Part shown: positions 1 to 8,284 of the stretch, piece after piece
How the letters are laid out: each line of letters starts with the position of its first letter
Position numbering within the stretch: position 1 is the first letter of the stretch
From: Vreelandella maris
GTDB taxonomy: Bacteria > Pseudomonadota > Gammaproteobacteria > Pseudomonadales > Halomonadaceae
Direction: 5' to 3'
Assembly (NCBI RefSeq): GCF_013371085.1
Contig: NZ_JABWCV010000009.1
Coordinates: 1 to 64,000 of the forward strand
Length of the DNA: 64,000 nt
Translations under genes and position numbers: made by a program
Notes under the pieces: model-generated
Database searches by the model: none
Seen by the model: only the letters and a program-made list of their open reading frames with translations
Told to the model about the DNA's origin: nothing

Positions 1-114
1 GGTCAGCTTTTCAGGTACCATTTTGGAAGCGGCTGTTGGTGCTTGATGGATTGGTTAGGTTCTTGAAATCATAGCACTTTCAGCCGCTTTCTTTTATACC
101 CTGTGAGAAATCCG
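1..114 (-). mobile_element. End of an insertion sequence (partial)
   Basis: The deacetylase-type reading frame to the right stops matching its family at about position 118. It runs into unrelated AT-richer DNA that starts, on the minus strand, with CCCGGATTTCTCACAGGGTA, which looks like a terminal inverted repeat. A possible transposase start (ATG at 19-21 on the minus strand, reading MVPEKLT) lies at the window edge. The layout (terminal repeat, short untranslated region, ORF pointing out of the window) fits an IS end. IS1380 family is a guess only, because the transposase body is outside the window. Confidence 0.5.
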
Positions 115-963
115 GGCTAGCGATACGATTAAACACTCGCACTCAGCGGCTTTCATCTGCGCCAACGCCTGCTCCAGTGTGGCCATCCATGTGTTAACGC
201 TGGTACCCGGCGGTAACGGGTAATTAATATTAAAGCCCTCGCCCTTACCTTCGCCGCTTTCATCAGCGTAGCCCAAGTAATACGGAAAGGTTACCTCAGG
301 GTCTCCGTGTAATGAGATAAACAGTACATCGTCACGCTTGTAGAAAATCTGCTGGGTACCATTGCCGTGGTGAAAATCGACGTCAAGGATGGCGACCCGG
401 CGCTTGCCTGCATCCAGCGCTCGCTGGGCGGCAATGGCGGCGTTATTAAAAAAGCAGTACCCGCCGAACTGATCAAACGCAGCATGGTGGCCTGGCGGAC
501 GACACAGGCCAAAACTGGGTTCGCCGGTTTGTAGCGTATGCTCTACCGCACCTAACGCCACGTCTTTACTCGCCATCGCGGCTTCAAAGGTGCCTTCTGA
601 AATGGACGTTTCTGCCGCCAGTGCATAATAGCCTAGCTGGCCGCTAACGGATTGCGGAATGCGGTCACCGCGCATGGTTCGGGCGGGCCAAATATTGGGA
701 ATCGCCTCACCTTCATGCCCAGCCGCTTGCCACTCTTTCCAGCAGTTGGCTAGAAACGTCACATACTCTTGATCATGCACCGCTAGCACTGGTGCCAGCC
801 CGTAGGCGGCGGGCGCTCGAATATCGCCAAGCCCAGAATGGCAGAGATGCTTTAGAACTAAATCCAGGCGTTCCGGGCACTCAAACGGGGTGACCAACGC
901 GCCGTCATGTAGCTCTGTACGCGCTTGGCGTAAGCGGCTGCCCTCTGAATAAAACGTCAGCAT
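94..963 (-). pseudogene. HDAC/acetylpolyamine amidohydrolase-family protein, 3' end truncated
   Basis: Zn-dependent deacetylase of the histone deacetylase superfamily, probably acting on acetylated polyamines or other small amides in the cytoplasm. The RPPGHHA motif and the metal-binding DVDFHHGNGTQ segment are intact in the middle of the protein. The usual length is about 340 residues. Here the family sequence ends after CLIVSLA and is replaced by six unrelated residues (RISHRV) read from the adjoining IS end, so the C-terminal active-site segment is missing. It is probably inactive. It lies 9 bp after the GIY-YIG gene and is probably co-transcribed with it. The family call is firm, the substrate is not. 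Confidence 0.8.
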
Positions 964-972
964 TCCGGCTCC

Positions 973-1272
973 TTAATGGACATCTAACTGAACAGGCCAC
1001 TGTTTGGCCCAGCGGCGTTTTTGACTCGGCGTTTGCTGCTTTAACTGATACTCAGCTCGGCTGGCAGCGGCGCGGTCTTCAAACGGCTCGGCGCCCAGCA
1101 GCGCAACGGGCGGATTCGCACGGGTATAACGTGCCCCTTTGCCTGTGCAGTGCGCTTGATAGCGCTTCGCTAGGTTATTGGTAATGCCCGCGTAGGTACC
1201 GCGTCGGCACTCCAGCAGATAAACATACCACTGATTTTCAGCAAGCTGGCTTTCGCTTGGCAAGCTAGTCAC
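973..1272 (-). CDS. GIY-YIG nuclease superfamily protein (UPF0213/YhbQ type)
   Basis: Small 99-aa single-domain GIY-YIG protein. WYVYLLECRRGTYAGITNN contains the core Y-Y-L and the modified GIY-YIG strand, followed by the KRYQAH helix. This matches the UPF0213/YhbQ group, thought to be DNA-acting but poorly characterised. It starts with GTG overlapping the stop of the upstream c-di-GMP gene by 4 bp (GTGA), so translation is probably coupled. The family is clear and the cellular role is not known. Confidence 0.85.
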   Translation of the reverse strand: MTSLPSESQLAENQWYVYLLECRRGTYAGITNNLAKRYQAHCTGKGARYTRANPPVALLGAEPFEDRAAASRAEYQLKQQTPSQKRRWAKQWPVQLDVH

Positions 1273-4200
1273 TCGTTTGTCTCGTAATAGGGAATTGAAT
1301 CGGTCGATAGCGAGGCAATAAAGTTTTTCAAGGCCTCAATTGGCATTGGCTTCGCTAGCCCAAAACCTTGAAATATATCGCATTGGTAGGACATTAGGCG
1401 TAGATGCTGCTCTTCAGTCTCGACGCCTTCCGCTACCACCCTTAGCCCAAGGTGGTGAGCCATGGAAATAATGCCCTGCACGATGGCGGCATCATCGCCG
1501 CTATGGGTAAGCTCGCGGATAAAGCTACGATCTATTTTTACTGTGCTGATCGGCAGGAGTTTTAAATAGCTTAAGCTTGAAAATCCGGTGCCGAAATCAT
1601 CGATCGATACGCTTATCTGCATACTCCGCAGCGCTTGAAGGGTATCAATCGCCGCTTCGGTATTATCCATCAGGATTCCTTCGGTCAGTTCTAAAGATAA
1701 CTGTTCCGGCGGTAACCCAGTGTCTAACAACGTTTGACGCAGCGTGGTCAGAAAACTAGCACGGTTAAATTGAAGGGGTGATAGGTTAACAGCTACTTGA
1801 ACGGGGCCCAACCCGCCTAGGGTTAACGCCTGCATATCTAAGCAAGCACGTTTAAGCACCCATTCACTAATCGGTATGATCTGGCCGGTGGCTTCAGCGA
1901 GCGGTATAAAACGTGATGGTGAAATCCAACCTTTACTCGGGTGTTGCCAGCGTAGCAAAGCCTCAACGCCCGCCAACTGACCACGCTGGTCGATCAATGG
2001 CTGATAATGTAGCTGGAAGGCCTCCCGCTCGATGGCTTCTTGCAACTCATTGCGTAACACCATCCGCTCGCTGACTGAGTCGGTAAAAGCCTCAGTAAAC
2101 CACTCATAGGCGTTACGACCCTGCTGCTTGGCTTTGTACATCGCCATATCGGCCTGCTGAATCAGCATTTGCGGCTGTAGGGTAGTGTCTTGACTGAGCG
2201 CAATGCCAATACTGGCAGTGAGGTAAAGCTCTTGTCCGTCTAGGCAATAGGGTCGCGCCAATGTCGTTAGCATGCACTCTACACGCTCTACGATCTGCGC
2301 TTCTTCTGTGATATCGGTAAGTAGCATCACAAACTCATCGCCACCTAGCCGCGCCACTGTATCCTTTGGCCCTAAGGTAGCTTGCAGGCGCCTGGCCACC
2401 TCGATTAATACCCGATCCCCTACCGCATGGCCGAGATTATCGTTTATCGGTTTGAAATCATCCAAGTCAACAAATAGCACCGCTAATCGCTGTTCGCCCT
2501 GCTGTGAAAGAGTAAATTGCGCCAGTAGCTTATCTTCAAAGAGCGCACGATTAGGTAATCGAGTTAAATCATCATGACTGGCGTGATAAGCCAGCCGCGC
2601 TTCGTACGCTTTATGCTTGGAGATATCGTGCTGAACGCCCACAAAATGGGTAACGCGCCCCTCTTGATCACGCACTGGAGAAATATATAAATCGTTCCAA
2701 AACGGCGTCCCATCTTTACGATAGTTGCACAGGGTCACGTGCACATCACGCTGTTCAGCCAAGTGACGACGCATTTTCGCCACAATGGCAGGATCGCTAC
2801 CACTGCCCTGCAGAAACCGGCAGTTATGACCGATAACATCCTCCTGCGTATAGCCCGTCATGGTGGTAAACGCTTTGTTCGCATACAGGATGGGCATATT
2901 AGGCAGATTGGCATCAGCGATCAGTACCCCGTTAACACTCGCTTCAACACTGCGCTCCAAGGTGCGTAATTGTGTTTGCTGAGCACGGCTGATAGTCACG
3001 TCTTGAGCAATGCCGTAGATGCCGACAACGTTGTTATTGATGCTAATCGGCAGGGCAATCACATCTAAAAGATGGGACTCCCCGTTACGATCAAGAATAG
3101 AGAGATCAAAACGAGTAATCTTTTCCTGGATGGCAATTGCAAAATGCTGATCGACACGCTCTTTGTCGTCAGCATTAATAAAATGGGTGAAATGCTGATC
3201 TAGAATTTCGCTCTGCGTATAACCGGTGATGTTAACGCAACTCGCGTTAGCGGTAACAAAGCGGCCTTCGCTATCCAGTGAAAACACCGCATCAGGATGA
3301 TAGGTAAAAAGCGAGCGATAGCGTTGTTCGCTCTCTGCCAGTGAAAGCTGCGCCGCGGTTAACTCTCTAGCGCGTGCGATGCCTACGCCCACCAACCCTA
3401 AACTAAATGCCAATAGCCAGCTGAGTAGCAGCCCTCCCATGGCAACGGTGACTGGCATAAAGCTCATCATATACCAATTATAATGAGCGCCCGGGTAGGC
3501 GTATAAGGTGAGGTTAATCCCGCCTGGCAAGCCGGCATGCCGCGATGCCAACGCCATATCCGGCGTTAAAACGGGATCAGCACTAAACCCTGATGGGTGT
3601 AGTACGAGCAGCGGCTTCGTTGCACGATTAACACTGACCTGAAAAGGCCCTAGCGCCATTCGCAGCTCATTGTTAAGCAACTCTGCTATATCAAACGTCG
3701 AGAGCAACTGCTGCCCGCTGCTCTGATTAGAAATAGTCATCAATACCCGCTGAGGTTGGCTCGCATCAGGAATCATCAAGCGCGGCTGGCTGAGTGGAGC
3801 GTTCAACCAGTTATTTACTCGCGGCTTGGTGATTTGCTGTTGAAACCACGTTTCCTCATCCAAAGTGCGGGTGGTTGACCACAAGAGCTGCCGCTCTTCA
3901 TTGAGTAGCATGATGGCTTTTAAGCTGGGCATATCGCGCAGATAATTCTGCGCATCAGGCACCAACCAAGCCGCATCAACATCGCCTTCTGCTGCGTTCA
4001 ATCGCTCGGCCATACGCTGCATCTGATGTAAACGGGCACGCGTTGCCTGCTCAGCATTGAGCTGTACATTATCCAGTAGATACATAGCCTGTTGTTGCGT
4101 GGCCGCATGCTGCTGCATGCTGAGTAGTAGCCACGCAAAGCTACTGATGGCGACGCCGGACAACGCGGCAACGATAGCCCAACGTCCTGGATTAAGAGGT

Positions 4201-4439
4201 GCTGGCTGTTTACGCCCCCCAATGGCAACCAGCGCACTTCCCAGCAGCACGGCAAACACCACCACTGCCACGGGTGAAGATGAAAAAAGCGGGCTCTCTG
4301 CTTCGACGCCACTCCATAAACGTGCAATGACTAAGCCTGAAAAGAGCCATAAAATAAGGCCCGTCGCCAGCCATAAACAGCGGCGGCGAAAGGTAGCGAA
4401 CCCAATCAATAAACAGAGCGCCACCGCGAGTAGCATCAC
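1269..4439 (-). CDS. PAS-LOV-GGDEF-EAL c-di-GMP turnover protein (C-terminal main part of a frameshifted gene)
   Basis: Bifunctional cyclic-di-GMP enzyme. From the N-terminus of this frame: two to three hydrophobic segments, a periplasmic-type sensor stretch, a membrane segment near residue 340, a PAS domain at about 370-480, a second PAS at about 495-620 carrying the LOV flavin signature GHNCRFLQG (Cys near 539), GGDEF (RLGGDEF near 700) and EAL (VEALLRW near 825). Both catalytic signatures are intact, so cyclase and phosphodiesterase activity are possible. The LOV motif predicts blue-light sensing. This frame starts at a GTG inside a membrane helix, because the natural N-terminus (4491-4770) lies in another frame across an 8-bp C/G run. 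The full protein would be about 1165 aa. The GIY-YIG gene follows with a 4-bp overlap. Confidence 0.85.
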   Translation of the reverse strand: MMLLAVALCLLIGFATFRRRCLWLATGLILWLFSGLVIARLWSGVEAESPLFSSSPVAVVVFAVLLGSALVAIGGRKQPAPLNPGRWAIVAALSGVAISSFAWLLLSMQQHAATQQQAMYLLDNVQLNAEQATRARLHQMQRMAERLNAAEGDVDAAWLVPDAQNYLRDMPSLKAIMLLNEERQLLWSTTRTLDEETWFQQQITKPRVNNWLNAPLSQPRLMIPDASQPQRVLMTISNQSSGQQLLSTFDIAELLNNELRMALGPFQVSVNRATKPLLVLHPSGFSADPVLTPDMALASRHAGLPGGINLTLYAYPGAHYNWYMMSFMPVTVAMGGLLLSWLLAFSLGLVGVGIARARELTAAQLSLAESEQRYRSLFTYHPDAVFSLDSEGRFVTANASCVNITGYTQSEILDQHFTHFINADDKERVDQHFAIAIQEKITRFDLSILDRNGESHLLDVIALPISINNNVVGIYGIAQDVTISRAQQTQLRTLERSVEASVNGVLIADANLPNMPILYANKAFTTMTGYTQEDVIGHNCRFLQGSGSDPAIVAKMRRHLAEQRDVHVTLCNYRKDGTPFWNDLYISPVRDQEGRVTHFVGVQHDISKHKAYEARLAYHASHDDLTRLPNRALFEDKLLAQFTLSQQGEQRLAVLFVDLDDFKPINDNLGHAVGDRVLIEVARRLQATLGPKDTVARLGGDEFVMLLTDITEEAQIVERVECMLTTLARPYCLDGQELYLTASIGIALSQDTTLQPQMLIQQADMAMYKAKQQGRNAYEWFTEAFTDSVSERMVLRNELQEAIEREAFQLHYQPLIDQRGQLAGVEALLRWQHPSKGWISPSRFIPLAEATGQIIPISEWVLKRACLDMQALTLGGLGPVQVAVNLSPLQFNRASFLTTLRQTLLDTGLPPEQLSLELTEGILMDNTEAAIDTLQALRSMQISVSIDDFGTGFSSLSYLKLLPISTVKIDRSFIRELTHSGDDAAIVQGIISMAHHLGLRVVAEGVETEEQHLRLMSYQCDIFQGFGLAKPMPIEALKNFIASLSTDSIPYYETNE

Positions 4440-4490
4440 GGCGGCTATCGACGTAATACGCGGCTGTCCCGTTAACCATGAGCCTTCCTG

Positions 4491-4770
4491 CCCCCCCCGC
4501 CCATTGATTGTGCGCCAGGGTATACACCAGCATTGCCATCAATAAACATGCGCTGAGACGGCGTAGCCACCGCCAATGTTGCAACGCTGCCAACAGCCCT
4601 ATACCTAATAGCAAGGTTGCCACGGCAGCATCAGGCACCAGGGTTACCGCGAACAACGAGTACTGCGCGCTAATACCAAACATTAGCCCTGCCAAGCCCA
4701 TGAAGAGTAGCGCGGCAGCGACCATTAAAAGCAGCGTTTCCAACGCCAAATCACGGGGTTTAATCGGCAT
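4491..4770 (-). pseudogene. Displaced membrane N-terminus of the LOV-GGDEF-EAL gene
   Basis: The frame starting at ATG 4770 reads MPIKPRDLALETLLLMVAAA and encodes several hydrophobic helices up to HNQWAGG. It then meets eight C on the plus strand (4491-4498), after which the frame loses membrane character. Shifting by one at that run gives GGQEGSWLTGQPRITSIAAV and joins directly to the hydrophobic start of the 1269-4439 frame. This shows that the two are one gene. The cause may be a real slippage mutation, phase variation or a sequencing error. Confidence 0.8.
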
Positions 4771-4806
4771 GTGCTACGGAACTCCTACTTAGCACGACAC
4801 TGATGG

Positions 4807-5847
4807 CTAACGTTCAAACGCGACGCTTTCCGACAGCGACTTTAACAGCGTGTACTGATGGTTAAGATAATCGGCATAGTCGTTCAGCGGACGATAGTCG
4901 ATTAGGGAGCCATGACTATGCTCAATAGTGCGCGCCAGCTTTGGCTGAGCCAGTGCTTGCTCAAAGGCACTGGCCAGTATCGCTAATCTTTCGGGGGGAG
5001 TATTCAACGGTGCAAAAACACCCCTGTCAGTGGTGTTCACCAGTTCGATACCCTGCTCTTGTAGTGTGGGTACTGCTGGCAATGCGGTTAACCTAGCGTC
5101 ACTTGCCACGCCCAACGGCGTGAGTGCACTGGTAGCGAACAGCTCACTCGCTGAGGGCAGGTTAAGCATCGCAAAATCGATCTCACCAGCAAGTAATGCG
5201 GTCACTTGTGATCCAGTATCAGGGTAATGAATGAACACTATATCTTGGGCATCAATACCCGTTTGCTGGAAAAAATGCAGCCAAAAAAAATGGTCAGTGG
5301 AGGTAGGGACTACGCCAAACGTTAACGGTTCAGCCTGCTCCGCGACTAACGCAGGAATATCACTGGCATGTTGAGCAGCGTGGCCAGGATAGGTAGCGGG
5401 TATGTTCACTGTTCGCGTGAGTAGTGCAACAGGCGCAAAAGCATCATGAGAATAAGCAGACAGCTCCGCAAAGTATGCAAGGTCGATGGTTTGGTGACTG
5501 CCTAGCAGTGTATGACCATCGGCCTCTGCATCTTTGACAGATTGTGAGCCACGCGTCGCGCCACTGCCCGCAATATTAACGATATTGATCGCGGTATCTA
5601 GATAGGTTTGTGCTTCCGCCGATATGTCACGAAACAGTACATCGGTGGCACCCCCAGGGCCAAAGGGTATGACTAGCGTAATGTCGGTGTCGGGAAAGGG
5701 ATTATCGGCCAGCGTGATAAAGCTCCAGATGCATAGCCATGTTCCCATCCACGCTGTAAGCGCCATTCTTAAGCGTTTTTGCAAGCCACCCTTTCCCCGG
5801 TGATGACTTAACGCTAACCCCTTTTTTGGGCTCATTTTTTGCCTCAT
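4807..5847 (-). CDS. Tripartite tricarboxylate transporter (TctC/Bug) substrate-binding protein
   Basis: Periplasmic solute-binding protein of the Bug/TctC family. After a basic N-terminus and a hydrophobic segment (ALTAWMGTWLCIWSFITLA) the mature part begins with the typical ITLVIPFGPGGATDVLFR ligand-binding loop. The late GVFAPLNTPPERLAILASAF region is also family-typical. No tctA/tctB membrane genes are adjacent, so it is an orphan receptor or works with transporters elsewhere. The ligand is unknown. The frame is open to a GTG at 5877 that overlaps ychJ. I prefer the ATG at 5847 (or 5835), because it leaves a normal signal peptide length. Confidence 0.8.
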   Translation of the reverse strand: MRQKMSPKKGLALSHHRGKGGLQKRLRMALTAWMGTWLCIWSFITLADNPFPDTDITLVIPFGPGGATDVLFRDISAEAQTYLDTAINIVNIAGSGATRGSQSVKDAEADGHTLLGSHQTIDLAYFAELSAYSHDAFAPVALLTRTVNIPATYPGHAAQHASDIPALVAEQAEPLTFGVVPTSTDHFFWLHFFQQTGIDAQDIVFIHYPDTGSQVTALLAGEIDFAMLNLPSASELFATSALTPLGVASDARLTALPAVPTLQEQGIELVNTTDRGVFAPLNTPPERLAILASAFEQALAQPKLARTIEHSHGSLIDYRPLNDYADYLNHQYTLLKSLSESVAFER

Positions 5848-5866
5848 TTTTATTAGTGATTCGCGC

Positions 5867-6340
5867 CTACTCACCACAACATAACTTTAATTTATCCCCG
5901 CTGCCACATAAGCATGAGTCATTGCGGCCGGGTTTTAGTCGGGTAAGCGTGGGAGAGCCATCCACATACCACCAACGCTGCTGCTCGTGCACGAAGCGGG
6001 ACACCTCTTCCAATACATGCCAGCGTTTTCGCCCATGCCCTCGTTCATAGAAAAATGCCCGAAAATGCACCTGACCACTCTGCGCAAGCGCTGGCTCGGC
6101 GCTCACAATCACCAGTCTCTTCCACTTGGTTTCAGGATCCGGCCCAAGTTCGGCTGGCCGTGTGCTGGGGTGCCATGTGGCCAGTAGGTAGTCGCTTAAG
6201 CCTAATGCAAAGGCCGAATAGCGAGAGCGCATTAGCGCTTCAGGGGTAGGCGCTATCTCGCCTTGATGGTACCGGCCACAGCATATAGTCAGCATTAAAT
6301 CGCTACCACAGGGGCAACTTACATCAGTCGTGCGGGTCAT
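5867..6340 (-). CDS. ychJ: YchJ family protein with two SEC-C motifs
   Basis: 157-aa UPF0225 protein. An N-terminal zinc-binding SEC-C motif (CPCGSDLMLTICCGRYH), the conserved PEALMRSRYSAFALG block, an NTF2-like core and a second SEC-C motif at the C-terminus (NDSCLCGSGDKLKLCCGE). The length is normal for the family. The molecular function is not established. The stop codon lies close to the start region of the TctC-like gene. Confidence 0.88.
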   Translation of the reverse strand: MTRTTDVSCPCGSDLMLTICCGRYHQGEIAPTPEALMRSRYSAFALGLSDYLLATWHPSTRPAELGPDPETKWKRLVIVSAEPALAQSGQVHFRAFFYERGHGRKRWHVLEEVSRFVHEQQRWWYVDGSPTLTRLKPGRNDSCLCGSGDKLKLCCGE

Positions 6341-6526
6341 AGCTTAGGCTCTTTAACGTCATCTTCTATAGCCTAACCGATACATCCTATGCGCGTCGCC
6401 CGACGTGTATCACTATTGTTTCGATTTTCATGCCACGTTAGGTATATAGTAGTAGGGCAATACATTCAGACGATGGGGTACGAATCACGATTGATCATTC
6501 TTTCCAAAATTTTTGGAGGTTCTCCT

Positions 6527-6838
6527 ATGAAGGTCTTTAAACCGGAATGGCAGTGCACGTTTAGCGTAAACGAAGGCGCGGAAGAATCAGCAACTTGGAA
6601 AGAGAAAATCGCGTGGCGGCTCAGGGGAGTTGCGGATCGACTGGAAGGCGGCGGGCGCACGGTAAAAATCGATTATCGCGTGACGCCAGCCGTTAGCCCA
6701 CAGGAAGTGGATACTTGCTTAGGCAAGGGCTTCGAAGTAACTCAGCGCCTGTTGACGCAGTTAGCCCAACAGCAGGCGTGCGAAGATGTGATGCGCCATG
6801 CAAAAGCTGAGCTGTTTGAACAACATCCTCAGCACTGA
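6527..6838 (+). CDS. Hypothetical protein, 103 aa
   Basis: Not assigned to a named family. The frame is open from 6389, but ATG 6527 is preceded by a strong GGAGG (6516-6520) at good spacing and gives MKVFKPEWQCTFSVNEGAEE. The protein is soluble, with a helical C-terminal half rich in Gln, Glu and His. It has its own terminator immediately downstream, so it is probably monocistronic. Confidence 0.7.
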   Translation: MKVFKPEWQCTFSVNEGAEESATWKEKIAWRLRGVADRLEGGGRTVKIDYRVTPAVSPQEVDTCLGKGFEVTQRLLTQLAQQQACEDVMRHAKAELFEQHPQH

Positions 6839-6853
6839 AATGGTAACGCCAAA

Positions 6854-6886
6854 CATCCCACCCCTTTAACCGGGTGGGATGTTTTT
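6854..6886. terminator. Rho-independent terminator, probably bidirectional
   Basis: A 10-bp stem (CATCCCACCC with GGGTGGGATG) and 8-nt loop are followed by five T on the plus strand. It sits between the convergent 103-aa gene and argE. The minus side has only three T, so it is weaker for argE. Confidence 0.85.
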
Positions 6887-6906
6887 GTGTGGCTATTGGG
6901 CGGTTT

Positions 6907-8079
6907 TTAGCCAGCGTCAGCGGGCTTCTCAAGTGCTTTGCCCATCTTGGTTAGAAACGCTTCGCACGCTTCAAGCTGTTCAATATCGATATACTCATCG
7001 GGCTGATGCGCCTGGGCAATGCTGCCCGGACCGAGAATAATGGTTTGTAAGCCCTGGCCCTGGAACTGCCCCGCTTCTGTAGCGTAAGCCACTGCATGGT
7101 TACAGCAAGCGGCGGGCAAGTGGTCTTTAGCCAAGCGAAGTACTCGGTCGTTATCGCGATCCGCCAACCCCGGCACTGTGACGTTAAGGGGCTCGGTGGT
7201 GATGTCAACGTGCTTGCCTTTGGCCTTGAGCTCGCCGGTTAGCTGCTCACAAAACGCCTCAAAGCGCGCATATATCTCGTCAAAAGTATCGGTCGGCAGG
7301 TGACGAATCTCCCACTCGAACTGACACTCCCGCGCCATAATATTGATGGCCGTTCCGCCTTTGATTTTACCCACATGTAGGCTGGTGTGAGGCACGTTAA
7401 AAGCTTCATCAACTCGCCCCTCTTCGACCAACGCCGCCATGGTGTCTTCAATAAAGGTGACGAGTCTTGCCGCCACGTGAATGGCTGAGGTGCCTTGATT
7501 CACTTGGCTGCTATGAGCTTCCTGGCCAGTCACCGTAGTGCGCAGGTTGGTAGCGCCTTTCTGCGCGACCACAGGTTGCATACTGGTGGGCTCGCCAACA
7601 ATCACATGGGCGGTGGTGGAGTAGTGCTCGTAAAAGCGCTTAATAAGGCTGGGCGCCCCCACGCAGCCGATCTCTTCATCGTAAGAGAAGCCAAGATAAA
7701 TGGGCTGCTGCAGAGGCGCTTTCACCCAGTTAGGCACCATCGACAAGACACAGGCGATAAAACCTTTCATATCGCAGGTACCCCGCCCGTAGAGCCGCCC
7801 ATCATCACCGTCGCGCAGGGTGAAGGGATCGCTCGACCAAGGCTGTCCTGCCACCGGCACCACATCGGTATGCCCGGAAAGCATTACCCCACCTGGGGCA
7901 TCTGGGCCGATTCTTGCAATCAAATTGGCCTTGGTGCCGCAGGGGCTCATCACCCGCTCGGCGCTAACGCCAACCTCGGCCAAATAGCCTTCAACATACT
8001 CAATCAGCGCCAAGTTGGATTCGCTGGAGGTGGTGTCAAAGGCAACCAGTTTTTCGAGTAGAGCGATAGCGTGAGGCAT
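6907..8079 (-). CDS. argE: Acetylornithine deacetylase
   Basis: M20 metallopeptidase-family ArgE, which removes acetate from N2-acetyl-L-ornithine to give ornithine in arginine biosynthesis (cytoplasmic). The 390-aa length is normal. The metal and catalytic motifs are visible: SGHTDVVP, GRGTCDMKGF and YDEEIGCVG, with the dimerisation domain in the middle (KIKGGTAINIMARECQFEWE) and the late metal site in the C-terminal third. It is a single gene, divergent from the ugp operon across a 205-bp gap. Confidence 0.92.
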   Translation of the reverse strand: MPHAIALLEKLVAFDTTSSESNLALIEYVEGYLAEVGVSAERVMSPCGTKANLIARIGPDAPGGVMLSGHTDVVPVAGQPWSSDPFTLRDGDDGRLYGRGTCDMKGFIACVLSMVPNWVKAPLQQPIYLGFSYDEEIGCVGAPSLIKRFYEHYSTTAHVIVGEPTSMQPVVAQKGATNLRTTVTGQEAHSSQVNQGTSAIHVAARLVTFIEDTMAALVEEGRVDEAFNVPHTSLHVGKIKGGTAINIMARECQFEWEIRHLPTDTFDEIYARFEAFCEQLTGELKAKGKHVDITTEPLNVTVPGLADRDNDRVLRLAKDHLPAACCNHAVAYATEAGQFQGQGLQTIILGPGSIAQAHQPDEYIDIEQLEACEAFLTKMGKALEKPADAG

Positions 8080-8159
8080 TATGTTCTCTTTTCAAAATTG
8101 CTTGTCGCTAACCCTAACACCCTCCCGATACTTCGCCTACTCCCCGTCATTAGCCGTGA

Positions 8160-8199
8160 ATGTCATCGCGTGTTCACCTCGCATTCATCAAAACGTCAT
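8160..8199 (+). promoter_or_regulatory. Two tandem Pho-box-like repeats upstream of ugpB
   Basis: Four units at exact 11-bp spacing end in TCAT or TCAC: ATGTCAT (8160), TGTTCAC (8171), CATTCAT (8182) and ACGTCAT (8193). PhoB boxes are 11-bp direct repeats of CTGTCAT-like units, so this is two boxes in tandem. Their presence in front of ugp agrees with the known PhoB control of this operon in E. coli. Confidence 0.7.
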
Positions 8200-8284
8200 C
8201 GTCACTTTCTACTGTTCAGTGCATCCAATAAAACTTAATAACACACTGCACACCTGATTAAGTTCAGGCCCACAAGGAGCTGTT

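Noticed and set aside
8207..8220. A -10 box for the Pho promoter of ugpB
   Set aside because: TACTGT at the expected distance matches only three of six positions, so no exact start is claimed.
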